Positions 16,476 to 26,237 of a DNA stretch of 64,000 nucleotides are shown in pieces. Made by a program: the position numbers and the translations under genes. The notes under the pieces were generated by a model, which was not told the DNA's origin, made no database searches, and saw only the letters and a list, made by a program, of their open reading frames with translations. Within the stretch, counting starts at the first letter, position 1. Each line of letters opens with the position of its first letter. Source of the stretch: Shewanella mangrovisoli (GTDB lineage Bacteria > Pseudomonadota > Gammaproteobacteria > Enterobacterales > Shewanellaceae); assembly GCF_019457635.1 (NCBI RefSeq), contig NZ_CP080412.1:3658001-3722000 (forward strand), written 5' to 3'.

Positions 16476-17261
16476 TTAGCGCATGCCGCGCTCCGATTTC
16501 ACCCTGTCGTACGCAGCTTGGATGTCCTGCGCCTTACGATTGGCAATTTCCATCATCTCGGGTGGTAATCCCTTAGCGATTAACTTATCGGGATGATGTT
16601 CATTCATCAACTTGCGATAGGCCCGCTTCACCTCTTGATCCGTCGCCTCGGCATTGATACCGAGCAAATTATAGGCGTCGGTAATCGAGGTTTTATTCCC
16701 ATTAGAGGTCTGGTGGAAACGGTATTCCGCTTGCCAACGTTTAAGTAATTCATCGAGTTGCCCACGACCATACCCTAACTCTTGGGCCACAGTCATCAGA
16801 ATTGCATGCTCAGCGGGATCGAGCTCACCGTCCGATAAGGCGGTTTGAATTTGGATCTCGATAAACATCTGCACCAGCTCTTGGCGGCCTTGAGTCACGG
16901 CGCGAAAGGCTTGCAGGCTGCTGCGCAGGTCAAAGCCCGGCTCTTTACCCTCACGGAACGCCTGCTGCGCCTCTTTACGGGCTTCACCCGTTAAGCGCAT
17001 CTGATCCATCAACATAGTCGCGATACGGATATCGGTCTCAGTCACTCGACCCGACGCCTTGGCCACATGGCCCATCACGGCGAAGGTGGTGTTAAAGAAT
17101 ATCCCCTGTCGATTCTTAGCCTGACCTAAGATCTGACTAAAACTGGCACCACCGGCGCGTTTGTCGTAGAGATGCCCAAGCCATAAGCCCAGTAACGCAC
17201 CGAAAATACGGCCAAACATAAACCCGATAACAAATCCAAAAAACTTACCCCAAAGGCGCAT
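16476..17261 (-). CDS. djlA: Membrane-anchored DnaJ-like co-chaperone DjlA
   Basis: DjlA has one N-terminal membrane segment, a central TerB-like helical domain and a C-terminal J domain that stimulates DnaK. All are visible: a glycine-patterned segment (FGFVIGFMFGRIFGALLG), an acidic DGELDPAEHAILM loop and the J-domain HPD motif in NEHHPDKLIAKGLP. I place the start at ATG 17261 (GGGA upstream, 261 residues) rather than the TTG at 17273. E. coli DjlA is 271 residues and activates the Rcs response when overproduced. Confidence 0.9.
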   Translation of the reverse strand: MRLWGKFFGFVIGFMFGRIFGALLGLWLGHLYDKRAGGASFSQILGQAKNRQGIFFNTTFAVMGHVAKASGRVTETDIRIATMLMDQMRLTGEARKEAQQAFREGKEPGFDLRSSLQAFRAVTQGRQELVQMFIEIQIQTALSDGELDPAEHAILMTVAQELGYGRGQLDELLKRWQAEYRFHQTSNGNKTSITDAYNLLGINAEATDQEVKRAYRKLMNEHHPDKLIAKGLPPEMMEIANRKAQDIQAAYDRVKSERGMR

Positions 17262-17354
17262 CTTAATTCCCAATTTGATAATTTATTCAGTCACTCAATC
17301 GACATAGCGAGTGAAACCTTTCACTCAAGGCGCTAAACGTTAGGCGATACGCCA

Positions 17355-18020
17355 TTACGCTAGCGCTGACTCTAATGCTTGCAGACGAGGAATCGTCCCG
17401 ACATCGCACCAGAGTCCGTTAAAGTGTGTACCTGTGATCAAGCCATCGGCCATCTTAGCTCGCAGCAAAGGCCCAAGGGCAAAGGCCCCATCCGGCGTGC
17501 CGTCAAAAAATGATGGGCGATATAAGCCCATACCTGAGAAAGTGTATTTTTGCTCACCCTGCTCACGTACAAGATCCTGCTCCAAGGCAAAGTCACCGTT
17601 AGGATGTTGCTCGGGATTCGGCACCAACCATAAATGCGCCAGAGCAGTATCCGCTAAGGGAACAATCGTCGGCAAGGCATCGATAAACACATCACCATTG
17701 AGCACTAAAAACGGCGCATCCGAGTCGTCAGTTAGCAAAGGCAAGGCTTGTTTAATTCCGCCACCAGTCTCGAGGGCCGATGCTTCGGCGCTATATTGGA
17801 TCTTGACCCCAAAGGCGTGACCATCCCCTAAGGTTTCGACCAGCTTATGCCCAAGCCAAGCATGATTTATCACGATATCGACAATCCCCGCCGCGGCCAA
17901 CTTCTCAATATGGTAAACAATCAACGGTTTACCTAAGACGGGCACTAAGGGTTTGGGCAGCGTGTCGGTCAAGGGGCGTAAACGCTCTCCCCTGCCTGCC
18001 GCTAGGATCATGGCCTTCAT
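17355..18020 (-). CDS. murU: N-acetylmuramate alpha-1-phosphate uridylyltransferase
   Basis: A 221-residue sugar-nucleotide transferase with [14 protein letters not shown] at the N-terminus, the [11 protein letters not shown] motif and the catalytic NGDVFID. Together with AmgK it recycles N-acetylmuramate straight to UDP-MurNAc, bypassing the de novo, fosfomycin-sensitive MurA step. The true start is ATG 18020 (MKAMILAAG), overlapping the amgK stop by ATGA. The pairing with amgK decides the substrate over a generic glucose-1-phosphate transferase. Confidence 0.88.
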   Translation of the reverse strand: MKAMILAAGRGERLRPLTDTLPKPLVPVLGKPLIVYHIEKLAAAGIVDIVINHAWLGHKLVETLGDGHAFGVKIQYSAEASALETGGGIKQALPLLTDDSDAPFLVLNGDVFIDALPTIVPLADTALAHLWLVPNPEQHPNGDFALEQDLVREQGEQKYTFSGMGLYRPSFFDGTPDGAFALGPLLRAKMADGLITGTHFNGLWCDVGTIPRLQALESALA

Positions 18021-19066
18021 TGCTTGTCTCCCTGCTGAGTCTCTTTTCCCTTGGCCGCAAACGCAGGCACAACGCGCGATTGCACCCAAGCGGAAAACGG
18101 CGTGAGCGCTGGATAAATGCTGGCAATATCCACAATGTAGGACAAGGTTAACGGAATATCGGCCATATAGGCGGGCTTGTTATCCCGATAGTGCAAACGC
18201 GCAAAAATCCCTGCGGCCTTGATATGGCGCTGCAGTCCCATTAAATCAAACCAAGTTTGATACTGGGTAAAGGATGTTTGTGCGGGAATTTGCCCTAACT
18301 CAAGCACTTGCTGATAATGCTGCTGCATTAATTCCTGCACCATGGTTTGCGGCCAACGCACATAGCAATCCCGCAGTAAAGACACGGCATCGTAGGTCAC
18401 AGGCCCGAGCACCGCATCTTGGAAATCAATCACGCACAACTCGCCCTCTTTGAGCATCAAGTTACGGCTGTGGTAATCGCGGTGCATACCCACCTTAGGT
18501 TGCGCGAGGGCATTGTCTACCAAGAGGTCAAAACTCTTCTCCACCAGTGAGCGTTCCTCGTGGCTGAGTTCGAGCTGTAAATGTCTCTCTAACAGCCACT
18601 CGGTAAAGATCCCCAACTCACGGCGCACAAATGCCTCATCATATAAAGGCAATGGCTGCGTGTTGCCAGTAACAGGGTCAAGGCTCTCAACCACTGAGGC
18701 CACCTGAGGCAATAAGGCCAAAGCGCGGCGATAATAGTCCGCGATATTTGCCTCGGTCAGCACAGACAACAACTGAGTATCCCCAAGATCGCTCAGTAGC
18801 ATAAAGCCTTGCTCGGCATCGGAGGCGATGACTTTTGGAACTGTCAGTCCCGCCGCAGCATAGGCACTGGCGAGGGCGATAAAAGGCGCGATAGGCACTA
18901 AGGCGGGCGGCGAATCGGCAACAATGTAGCTTGTATCGCGGTCCGAGACCCGGAAATAGCGCCTAAAACTGGCATCACCGGAAATCAGAATCGGGGTCAC
19001 ATCATAGGAAAAATAACGGTTCAGCCACTGATTAAGGGAAATAAATCTCGAGTCGGATAAGGTCAT
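18017..19066 (-). CDS. amgK: N-acetylmuramate/N-acetylglucosamine anomeric kinase
   Basis: An aminoglycoside-phosphotransferase-fold kinase of 349 residues. It has the catalytic loop [11 protein letters not shown] and the metal-binding [12 protein letters not shown]. AmgK phosphorylates the anomeric carbon of MurNAc or GlcNAc from recycled peptidoglycan, supplying MurU. I set the start at ATG 19066 (MTLSDSRF), where an AAGAG precedes; an upstream in-frame start at 19108 is less likely. Divergent from lptD with about 150 bp between, a gene order also found around lptD in Pseudomonas. Confidence 0.87.
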   Translation of the reverse strand: MTLSDSRFISLNQWLNRYFSYDVTPILISGDASFRRYFRVSDRDTSYIVADSPPALVPIAPFIALASAYAAAGLTVPKVIASDAEQGFMLLSDLGDTQLLSVLTEANIADYYRRALALLPQVASVVESLDPVTGNTQPLPLYDEAFVRRELGIFTEWLLERHLQLELSHEERSLVEKSFDLLVDNALAQPKVGMHRDYHSRNLMLKEGELCVIDFQDAVLGPVTYDAVSLLRDCYVRWPQTMVQELMQQHYQQVLELGQIPAQTSFTQYQTWFDLMGLQRHIKAAGIFARLHYRDNKPAYMADIPLTLSYIVDIASIYPALTPFSAWVQSRVVPAFAAKGKETQQGDKQ

Positions 19067-19167
19067 TTCATGGCTCTTATAGAAAAATTGCTTTATTATA
19101 GCTGGCATATAATTTGGAAACAGCTAAGAAATTGAGAGATTTATTTGCTGCGTTGCACTTGTAGTTT

Positions 19168-19196
19168 GCAACTTTCCCCGTCGATACTTGTCCAGA
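19168..19196 (+). promoter_or_regulatory. Possible sigma-E-type promoter for lptD
   Basis: GCAACTT (19168-19174) and TCCAGA (19191-19196), with 16 bp between, resemble the GGAACTT/TCTGA pattern of envelope-stress promoters. E. coli lptD is sigma-E controlled. The match is imperfect. Confidence 0.3.
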
Positions 19197-19223
19197 CAAA
19201 GAAATCATTATTATTGACCTAAG

Positions 19224-21521
19224 ATGCAGATCCGTTACTTTCTGGCCTTGAGCCTGTTACCGCAAGTTGTCCTGGCAGACGAATCTCCCACAGCCTCAGC
19301 GTCACAATGCGTCATTGAACCGCCAGTACCTCGTATCGTATCTCAACCCGGCCTGAGCGCCGCCGATCAAGAGAAAATTCGTATCGTGTCGGACCGCTCC
19401 AACGCCGAAATGGGCAAACAAGCCATTTTTACCGGTGATGTGGTCTTCAGTCAGGGCGACAGACACATTGCCGCCGATGAAGCGATTCTCGACCAAGCGA
19501 CCGAGCAGTTCGATGCCAATGGCAACCTCGTTTTCCAAGACAGTATTTTTACCGTTACCGCCGATTCGCTGCAGGCACAAATGCGCAGCAACCGCGCCAC
19601 CCTAAAGGGTGCCCAGTATTGGCTACATGGTCAGCAGGTTCACGGCGATGCCGAAAAGCTGCAAATCACCATGAACAACAACCTGATCTTAACCAACACT
19701 AACTTCACCACTTGTCCGCCAGACAATGTTTCTTGGCTGCTCGAAGCAGAAAAAATCAAGATTAACAGCGAAGAAGAATGGGGCGAGATTTGGAATGCCA
19801 AGCTGAGAGTCGCCGATATTCCGGTGTTCTATATTCCTTATATGACGGTGCCAGTTTCCGATAAACGTAAAACCGGCTTCCTCTACCCAAGCTTTAGCAC
19901 CAGCACCACCAACGGTTTTGAAGTTTCCGCGCCCTATTATTGGAATATCGCGCCGGAATACGACCTCACCTTTACACCTAACTATATGTCTAGCCGTGGT
20001 TTATTCACCAAGACAGAGTTTCGTTATCTCGCGGGTGAGGCTCAGAGTGGCCGCTTGAATTTAGAGTATTTGGGCAACGACCAGATGATCAGCGGCAGCC
20101 CAAATCGTTACCTCTATAACTGGCAACACCAAGGCGCCATCGATAAAAACTGGCGGGTACTCGCCAACTTTACCGAAGTGTCTGATAACAACTATTTCAA
20201 CGACTTAAAGTCTGATGTTAACCGCGCCACCGATAACCAATTATCGCGGATTGGTGAAGTCAGCTACTTCGAACGAGATTGGGATATCAGCACTCGGGTG
20301 CAAGATATTAAAGTGCTGGGTGAGGACGAAAAGCCTTATCAAGTGATGCCGCAGGTGAACTTTAACTACCGCGCCGCCGACTTTTGGAACAACTTGGACT
20401 TTGGCTTCAATTCAGAGCTGACCAACTTCGCCCATCAAGACAGCGACATGAATACCGCCACCCGTTTGCATATGGCGCCTAGCCTGACGCTGCCCATTCA
20501 CGGCCCTTCGGGTTCGTTTACCAGCCAAGTCAAACTGATGCAAACCAACTATTGGCAGGAAAAAAACAACAGTGGATTCGATGGTTTAGACGACACTGTG
20601 AGCCGCACCATTCCACAGGTGCGGATCAATGGTCAAATCAACTTCGAGCGTTTTACCGAACTGTTCGATCAAAACTACCGCCAGACGCTCGAACCTCAGT
20701 TCCAGTATCTGTACGTAGGTTATGAAGATCAGCGTGGCATCGGCATTTACGATACCGCCCAGTTACAGGACGACTACTTCGGTCTGTTCCGTGACCGCCG
20801 CTTCTCAGGCCTTGACCGCATCGCCGATGCTAACCAAGTCACGCTCGGTGTAACCACGCGTTTCTTCGACGATCACAACCAAGAGGCGACTAAGTTCAGC
20901 CTAGGTCAGATCCTCTATCTACAGGACAGTAAACTGGGTTACGAAGATAACCTCTTCGAGCAAAATCAATCGACCTCAGTATTGGCCGCCGAGTTAGATA
21001 CCCGCTTAAGCCATGACTGGTATTTAGGTGCCGCGATTCAATACGACACCAACTCGAGCGATAACAAGAAGACCGAAGTCACCTTAGACTTCCGTCCCGA
21101 AGCCAATAAACTCTTGCAGCTCAGTTATCGTTATGTGCCGGATCTATTGAACTCCAACACCAACGATCTGGTGAATATTTCCCAAGCGGGTGTGCGTGGT
21201 GCCTGGCCGATTAACGACAGCCTGTATTTTGTCGGTAACTGGTACTACGACCTCAACGAGAGCCGCAGCATAGAAACCTATACAGGTTTCCAATATGAAT
21301 CATGCTGTTATGCAATCCGTCTCAGCTATCACTACCGAATTAAGACCAATTACGATGACAACATTGGTTCGGCCGTTATCGATGAGCGCGAGCAATTTGA
21401 AAGCGGTGTTTACCTGAATTTAGTCATCAAAGGACTCGGTGGTTCGGGCCCATTAGGCGTATCGGATATGCTCAATGACGGTCTGTTTAACTACAGAAAA
21501 CCGCTTTATCTGAGGAATTAG
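19224..21521 (+). CDS. lptD: LPS-assembly protein LptD
   Basis: LptD is the outer-membrane barrel that, with LptE, inserts lipopolysaccharide into the outer leaflet. The 765-residue protein has a signal peptide, an OstA-like N-terminal domain (about 55-180) and a large beta-barrel. The four conserved cysteines needed for its two disulfides are present at about C29, C164, C694 and C695 (ESCCYAIR). It is the first gene of the lptD-surA-pdxA-rsmA-apaG-apaH cluster; SurA is itself the chaperone for LptD. Confidence 0.95.
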   Translation: MQIRYFLALSLLPQVVLADESPTASASQCVIEPPVPRIVSQPGLSAADQEKIRIVSDRSNAEMGKQAIFTGDVVFSQGDRHIAADEAILDQATEQFDANGNLVFQDSIFTVTADSLQAQMRSNRATLKGAQYWLHGQQVHGDAEKLQITMNNNLILTNTNFTTCPPDNVSWLLEAEKIKINSEEEWGEIWNAKLRVADIPVFYIPYMTVPVSDKRKTGFLYPSFSTSTTNGFEVSAPYYWNIAPEYDLTFTPNYMSSRGLFTKTEFRYLAGEAQSGRLNLEYLGNDQMISGSPNRYLYNWQHQGAIDKNWRVLANFTEVSDNNYFNDLKSDVNRATDNQLSRIGEVSYFERDWDISTRVQDIKVLGEDEKPYQVMPQVNFNYRAADFWNNLDFGFNSELTNFAHQDSDMNTATRLHMAPSLTLPIHGPSGSFTSQVKLMQTNYWQEKNNSGFDGLDDTVSRTIPQVRINGQINFERFTELFDQNYRQTLEPQFQYLYVGYEDQRGIGIYDTAQLQDDYFGLFRDRRFSGLDRIADANQVTLGVTTRFFDDHNQEATKFSLGQILYLQDSKLGYEDNLFEQNQSTSVLAAELDTRLSHDWYLGAAIQYDTNSSDNKKTEVTLDFRPEANKLLQLSYRYVPDLLNSNTNDLVNISQAGVRGAWPINDSLYFVGNWYYDLNESRSIETYTGFQYESCCYAIRLSYHYRIKTNYDDNIGSAVIDEREQFESGVYLNLVIKGLGGSGPLGVSDMLNDGLFNYRKPLYLRN

Positions 21522-21587
21522 CAAAGATTTGTGGTAGATTGCTGAACCTCAACAAGGACTGAGAGTCCAAACAGGTTAATGAAAGCC

Positions 21588-21624
21588 GTGCGCTCCCCAA
21601 AAAAGAGTCTCGGAACGCACGCTT
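21588..21624 (+). promoter_or_regulatory. Hairpin between lptD and surA
   Basis: GTGCGCTCC (21588-21596) pairs with GGAACGCAC (21612-21620) with one mismatch, followed by GCTTTT. It may weaken read-through from lptD into surA, which are separated by about 220 bp. Confidence 0.35.
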
Positions 21625-21740
21625 TTAGAGTTACTAACAAAAGAACATTTAGGCAACTCACTGTAATTTCGATATAAATGGTAAAGTTAACTTAAATAAG
21701 CCGTCGAATTTGACCTTAGAACGTGCCAAGGATTTTGTGG

Positions 21741-23045
21741 ATGAAACCCAGTAAACATCTGATTTTTGCTTTATTTGCACTCGCTATCAGCCAGCCTACT
21801 ATGGCCGCTCCCCAGCCAATCGACCGTGTTGCCGTTCAAATCAACGACGGTATTGTGCTCGAAAGTGAAATCACCAATATGATTGACACTGTAAAAGCCA
21901 ATGCGAGAGCCGCGAATCAATCGTTGCCATCCGACAGTGCACTGCGTACTCAGGTTATCGAGCGACTCATCCTCACCCGTTTGCAGTTGCAGATGGCGGA
22001 TCGTATCGGTCTGCATATCGGTGACTTGCAATTAGACCAAGCGCTTGAAAACATTGCCCGCGAGCAAAAAATGACCGTGGCGCAAATGCAGCAAAAAATC
22101 GAGAGCGAAGGCTTAAGCTTTAGCCAGTACCGCGAGCAACTGCGTGAAGAAATCACCCTAGGTGAAATCCAACGTATCCAAGTTCAACGCCGTATCCAAG
22201 TGTCACCACAGGAAATCACCGGCCTAGTAAAACTGATCCAAGAGCAAGGCATGAAGGACGTCGAATACCAAATCGGCCATATCCTGATTGACGTACCGAA
22301 CAACCCAAGCAGTGAACAACTGGAAGCCTCCAGCAAGCGCGCGAACGCCGTACTCGAGCGTTTAAAGAGTGGTGAAGATTTCCGCCGCACCGCCATCGCG
22401 TCTTCATCGGGTCCTAAAGCACTGGAAGGCGGTATCTGGGATTACATGAACATCAACGAGATGCCAACGCTGTTTGCGGAAGTCATCAACGGCGCGAAGA
22501 AAGGCGATATTATCGGCCCAATCAAGAGTGGCGCAGGTTTCCACATCATCAAGATCATGGATGCCCGTGGTTTACAAACCAAAGAAATTGAAGAAGTCAG
22601 AGCGCGTCATATCCTGCTCAAGCCATCGCCAATTCTGTCGGAAGACCGCGCTAAGGCCATGTTGGAGCAGTTCTTAAAGCAAATTCGCTCTGGCGAAGCC
22701 AAGTTTGAAGATTTAGCGCGCCAATACTCTGAAGATCCAGGTTCAGCCACTAAAGGTGGTGAACTGGGCTGGGCAGAGCCAAGCATTTATGTGCCTGAGT
22801 TTGCGCAAACCCTTAACAGCTTAAGCCCAGATCAAATCAGTGAGCCTTTCCGTACCACCCACGGCTGGCATATCACTCAGTTGGAAGAGCGCAGAAAAAC
22901 CGATGCCACGGATCAATTTAATACCAACCGTGCGCACCAACTGATCTTCCGTCGCAAATTTAATGAAGAACTGCAAAACTGGCTAGACGAAATGCGTGCC
23001 GACGCATACATTGAAGTCTTTCAGCCTGAGTCAAACCGAGGTTAA
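21741..23045 (+). CDS. surA: Periplasmic peptidyl-prolyl isomerase/chaperone SurA
   Basis: SurA escorts unfolded beta-barrel proteins to the Bam complex. The 434-residue protein has a signal peptide (cleaved after QPTMA), an N-terminal chaperone domain, two parvulin domains (starting near VEYQIGHILIDVP and VRARHILLKPSPI) and a C-terminal helix. The ATG at 21741 has AAGGA upstream, so the GTG at 21723 was not used. The length matches E. coli SurA (428). Confidence 0.95.
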   Translation: MKPSKHLIFALFALAISQPTMAAPQPIDRVAVQINDGIVLESEITNMIDTVKANARAANQSLPSDSALRTQVIERLILTRLQLQMADRIGLHIGDLQLDQALENIAREQKMTVAQMQQKIESEGLSFSQYREQLREEITLGEIQRIQVQRRIQVSPQEITGLVKLIQEQGMKDVEYQIGHILIDVPNNPSSEQLEASSKRANAVLERLKSGEDFRRTAIASSSGPKALEGGIWDYMNINEMPTLFAEVINGAKKGDIIGPIKSGAGFHIIKIMDARGLQTKEIEEVRARHILLKPSPILSEDRAKAMLEQFLKQIRSGEAKFEDLARQYSEDPGSATKGGELGWAEPSIYVPEFAQTLNSLSPDQISEPFRTTHGWHITQLEERRKTDATDQFNTNRAHQLIFRRKFNEELQNWLDEMRADAYIEVFQPESNRG

Positions 23046-23051
23046 GGTAAA

Positions 23052-24038
23052 TTGACCACTAAACGTATTGCCGTTACCCCCGGAGAACCTGCGGGTATCG
23101 GCCCCGATTTAGTCGTGCAACTCGCTCAGCAGGCTTGGCCTGCTGAGTTAGTCGTTTGTGCGGATCCCGAATTATTAGCCAGCCGAGCGAAACGACTCGG
23201 CCTGTCTGTTACTTTTCGCCCTTACCTGCCCGAGCAACCGCCGAAACCGCAGGAAGCAGGCACTCTCACCATTGCGCCTTTCAAACTGGTGACCGACGCC
23301 GTTTGCGGCCAGCTTGATGAGCAAAACAGTGCCTACGTAGTTGAAACCCTGCGTTATGCGGGTGAGAAAAACATGAGTGGCGAGTTTGATGCCGTAGTTA
23401 CTGGCCCAGTCCATAAAGGGATCATCAACCAAGCTGGGATTTCCTTTAGCGGCCATACCGAGTTTTTTGCCCATCAGGCCAACTGCCCCGATGTGGTCAT
23501 GATGCTAGCAACCCAAGGTTTACAGGTGGCACTGGTGACCACCCATATCCCTCTGGCTTATGTGGCAAAAGCCATTACGCGCCAGCGTTTGCATCATATT
23601 ATTAAGATTTTACACGCTGACCTTATCAGTAAGTTTGCCATTGCTTCCCCTAAAATTTATGTTTGTGGCTTAAACCCACACGCGGGTGAAGACGGCCACC
23701 TTGGCCGGGAAGAAATCGATGTGATTATTCCGGCTCTGAATGAGCTGCGTGAAGAGTATCAAATGAACATTGTCGGCCCTCTACCCGCCGATACCCTGTT
23801 CCAACCTAAATATTTACAGGACGCGGATGTCGTGTTGGCCATGTACCATGACCAAGGCTTACCCGTTCTAAAGTCACAGGGATTTGGCAAATCGGTAAAC
23901 ATTACCTTAGGTTTACCTTATATCCGTACCTCGGTTGACCATGGTACGGCGCTCGATCTTGCGGGAACTGGCAAAGCCGATATTGGCAGTTTTGTCTGCG
24001 CCTTGAATAAAGCCATTGAGTTATCCTCAAAAAACTAA
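23052..24038 (+). CDS. pdxA: 4-hydroxythreonine-4-phosphate dehydrogenase
   Basis: PdxA oxidises 4-phosphohydroxy-L-threonine in pyridoxal-5'-phosphate synthesis. The 328-residue protein shows [12 protein letters not shown], metal-binding histidines in SGHTEFFA and [11 protein letters not shown], and the signature [15 protein letters not shown]. The start is a TTG, six bases after the surA stop with TAAGG upstream. It is the middle gene of the cluster, as in E. coli. Confidence 0.95.
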   Translation: MTTKRIAVTPGEPAGIGPDLVVQLAQQAWPAELVVCADPELLASRAKRLGLSVTFRPYLPEQPPKPQEAGTLTIAPFKLVTDAVCGQLDEQNSAYVVETLRYAGEKNMSGEFDAVVTGPVHKGIINQAGISFSGHTEFFAHQANCPDVVMMLATQGLQVALVTTHIPLAYVAKAITRQRLHHIIKILHADLISKFAIASPKIYVCGLNPHAGEDGHLGREEIDVIIPALNELREEYQMNIVGPLPADTLFQPKYLQDADVVLAMYHDQGLPVLKSQGFGKSVNITLGLPYIRTSVDHGTALDLAGTGKADIGSFVCALNKAIELSSKN

Positions 24039-24052
24039 ACGATTAGATATTA

Positions 24053-24859
24053 ATGAGTAGCAAAGTACATTTAGGCCACACGGCCAGAAAGCGTTTCGGA
24101 CAAAACTTCTTAACCGACGACAATGTGATTAACCGCATTGTGGGTGCGATCGCCCCCGATAATGACCATGTGATGGTCGAAATCGGCCCCGGCCTTGGCG
24201 CCTTAACCGAACCTGTCGCCACGGCGATAGATAACCTGACCGTTGTCGAGTTAGACCGCGATCTGGTTGAGCGCTTGCAGAATCACCCTGTACTTAAGGA
24301 TAAGCTCACGATTCACCAAGGCGATGCGCTGCAGTTCGACTTTAGCCAGTTGGTGGTACCGGGTAAAAAACTCAAAGTATTTGGTAACTTACCCTATAAC
24401 ATTTCTACGCCTTTGATGTTCCATCTGTTCGAATTTGCCGAGCAGATTGAAACCATGCATTTTATGCTGCAAAAAGAAGTGGTACTGCGTTTATCGGCAA
24501 GCCCGGGTAACAAGGCCTATGGCCGCTTAACAGTAATGGCCCAGTACTTCTGCCAAGTGGTTCCGGTACTCGAAGTGCCGCCCCATAGCTTCGCGCCACC
24601 GCCAAAGGTGGATTCTGCCGTGGTACGTTTACTGCCCTATGCCGAAAAACCTTTCCCTTGTAAGGATGTGAATGTACTGCGCCAGCTGTGCACCACAGCC
24701 TTTAACATGCGCCGCAAAACACTGCGTAACAACCTCAAGCAAGTGTTAAGCGATGAAGAGTTTGAGCAACTAGGCATAGATCCCAATCTGCGCCCTGAGC
24801 AAATCAGTGTTGAGCAATATGTCGCCATGGCGAATATGGTGTGTGATAAGCAGGCTTAA
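24053..24859 (+). CDS. rsmA: 16S rRNA dimethyladenosine transferase RsmA (KsgA)
   Basis: RsmA dimethylates two adjacent adenines (A1518 and A1519, E. coli numbering) near the 3' end of 16S rRNA. The 268-residue protein has RKRFGQNFL, the SAM-binding [13 protein letters not shown] and the catalytic [10 protein letters not shown]. Loss of this gene gives kasugamycin resistance in E. coli. It lies 14 bases after pdxA. Confidence 0.96.
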   Translation: MSSKVHLGHTARKRFGQNFLTDDNVINRIVGAIAPDNDHVMVEIGPGLGALTEPVATAIDNLTVVELDRDLVERLQNHPVLKDKLTIHQGDALQFDFSQLVVPGKKLKVFGNLPYNISTPLMFHLFEFAEQIETMHFMLQKEVVLRLSASPGNKAYGRLTVMAQYFCQVVPVLEVPPHSFAPPPKVDSAVVRLLPYAEKPFPCKDVNVLRQLCTTAFNMRRKTLRNNLKQVLSDEEFEQLGIDPNLRPEQISVEQYVAMANMVCDKQA

Positions 24860-24914
24860 GCAATATCAGTTTGATGGGCACTTTAGGGTGCCCTATCTTA
24901 TTCAAGGGAGCAGC

Positions 24915-25295
24915 ATGAGCGCATTGGATGACTCTATCCGAGTCGAAGTGAAAACCGAATACATTGAACAACAGTCCTCGCCCGAGGATCAGAAATACCT
25001 CTTTAGCTACACTATCACCATCATCAACCTCGGTGAACAAGCCGCCAAACTCGAAACCCGCCACTGGATTATTACCGACGCCAACGGCAAAATCAGTGAA
25101 GTGCAAGGTGCAGGTGTCGTCGGCGAAACCCCAACCATTCCCCCCAATACTGCCTACCAATATACTAGCGGTACCGTACTCGATACGCCCCTTGGCATTA
25201 TGTATGGCACTTATGGTATGGTCAGCGAATCAGGCGAGCACTTTAAGGCAACGATTAAGCCCTTCCGCTTAGCACTCCCCGGTTTATTACATTGA
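24915..25295 (+). CDS. apaG: ApaG domain protein
   Basis: A 126-residue single-domain protein with the fibronectin-III-like ApaG fold (YLFSYTITIINLGEQAAKL, and LETRHWIITDANG). Its biochemical role is not settled; it is conserved beside apaH. ATG 24915 is preceded by AAGGGAG; an upstream in-frame start at 24807 would overlap rsmA and lacks this site. Confidence 0.92.
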   Translation: MSALDDSIRVEVKTEYIEQQSSPEDQKYLFSYTITIINLGEQAAKLETRHWIITDANGKISEVQGAGVVGETPTIPPNTAYQYTSGTVLDTPLGIMYGTYGMVSESGEHFKATIKPFRLALPGLLH

Positions 25296-25316
25296 TTTAA
25301 TTATAGAAAGGATATT

Positions 25317-26141
25317 GTGGCCCATTATTTTGTTGGTGATGTCCAAGGCTGTTTTGCCGAACTTCAACGATTACTTGCTAAAGTCGACTTTAATCCATCC
25401 CGTGATGAACTCTGGGCGGTGGGCGATCTGGTCGCCAGAGGGCCTGATTCATTAGCCACACTGCGTTTTTTTCAATCCTTAGGCGATGCGGGCAAAACCG
25501 TCCTCGGTAATCACGATCTGCATTTGCTCGCCCTCCACGGCAAACTCAAGCGGGATAAACCCAGCGATAACTTAACGCCACTGTTAAATGCGCCCGATAT
25601 TGCCAGTTTAATTGACTGGCTGAGACAACAGCCGTTGATGCGGGAATTACCAGAGCATAAGCTCATCATGACCCACGCCGGAGTACCGCCACAGTGGTCA
25701 TTAGAGGTGTTAAGGCAAGAGTCGCAACTTGTCAGCCAAGCCCTCAAGCAGAGTGATTACCTCGACGCACTCATAAGCCAAATGTACAGCGATACCGCCG
25801 AGCGGTGGGAGCCCAGCGCTATAGGGATCAATCGCCTGCGTTTTTGTATCAACGCCTTAACCAGGATGCGTTATCTGTATGTCGATGGCCATTTAGACTT
25901 TGACTGCAAACAACCGCCAGAGGATTGCACTAATCCACAGCTACGGCCTTGGTTTGAATTTACCTCTGCGTTACGTGAAAGTCACACCTTAGTCTTTGGA
26001 CATTGGGCGGCATTGATGGGTAAAGTCAACGATCCTAAGCTAAAAGCACTAGACACAGGCTGTTGCTGGGGGGAATATCTAACCCTATGGCATCTTGAAA
26101 AAGACCAAAAAATTACCCAAAAAAGGTTAAAAAAGGGTTAA
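25317..26141 (+). CDS. apaH: Bis(5'-nucleosyl)-tetraphosphatase, symmetrical
   Basis: ApaH splits Ap4A into two ADP and also removes Np4 caps from RNA. The 274-residue metallophosphatase shows GDVQGCF, VGDLVARGPDS, GNHDLH and FGHWAAL. GTG start with GAAAGGAT upstream. It is the last gene of the cluster. Confidence 0.95.
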   Translation: MAHYFVGDVQGCFAELQRLLAKVDFNPSRDELWAVGDLVARGPDSLATLRFFQSLGDAGKTVLGNHDLHLLALHGKLKRDKPSDNLTPLLNAPDIASLIDWLRQQPLMRELPEHKLIMTHAGVPPQWSLEVLRQESQLVSQALKQSDYLDALISQMYSDTAERWEPSAIGINRLRFCINALTRMRYLYVDGHLDFDCKQPPEDCTNPQLRPWFEFTSALRESHTLVFGHWAALMGKVNDPKLKALDTGCCWGEYLTLWHLEKDQKITQKRLKKG

Positions 26142-26237
26142 ACTAAGCCCGAGAGTGGTCGATATACGACAGTACCCTATGCCCTGAATTTAATAATCTT
26201 TTCATTCGGAATAATATAATAATAACCGGAGTATCCT

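Noticed and set aside
17309..17326. GAGTGAAA/TTTCACTC inverted repeat between murU and djlA
   Set aside because: The loop is only two bases and no T run follows, so it is not convincing as a terminator; an operator role cannot be supported.
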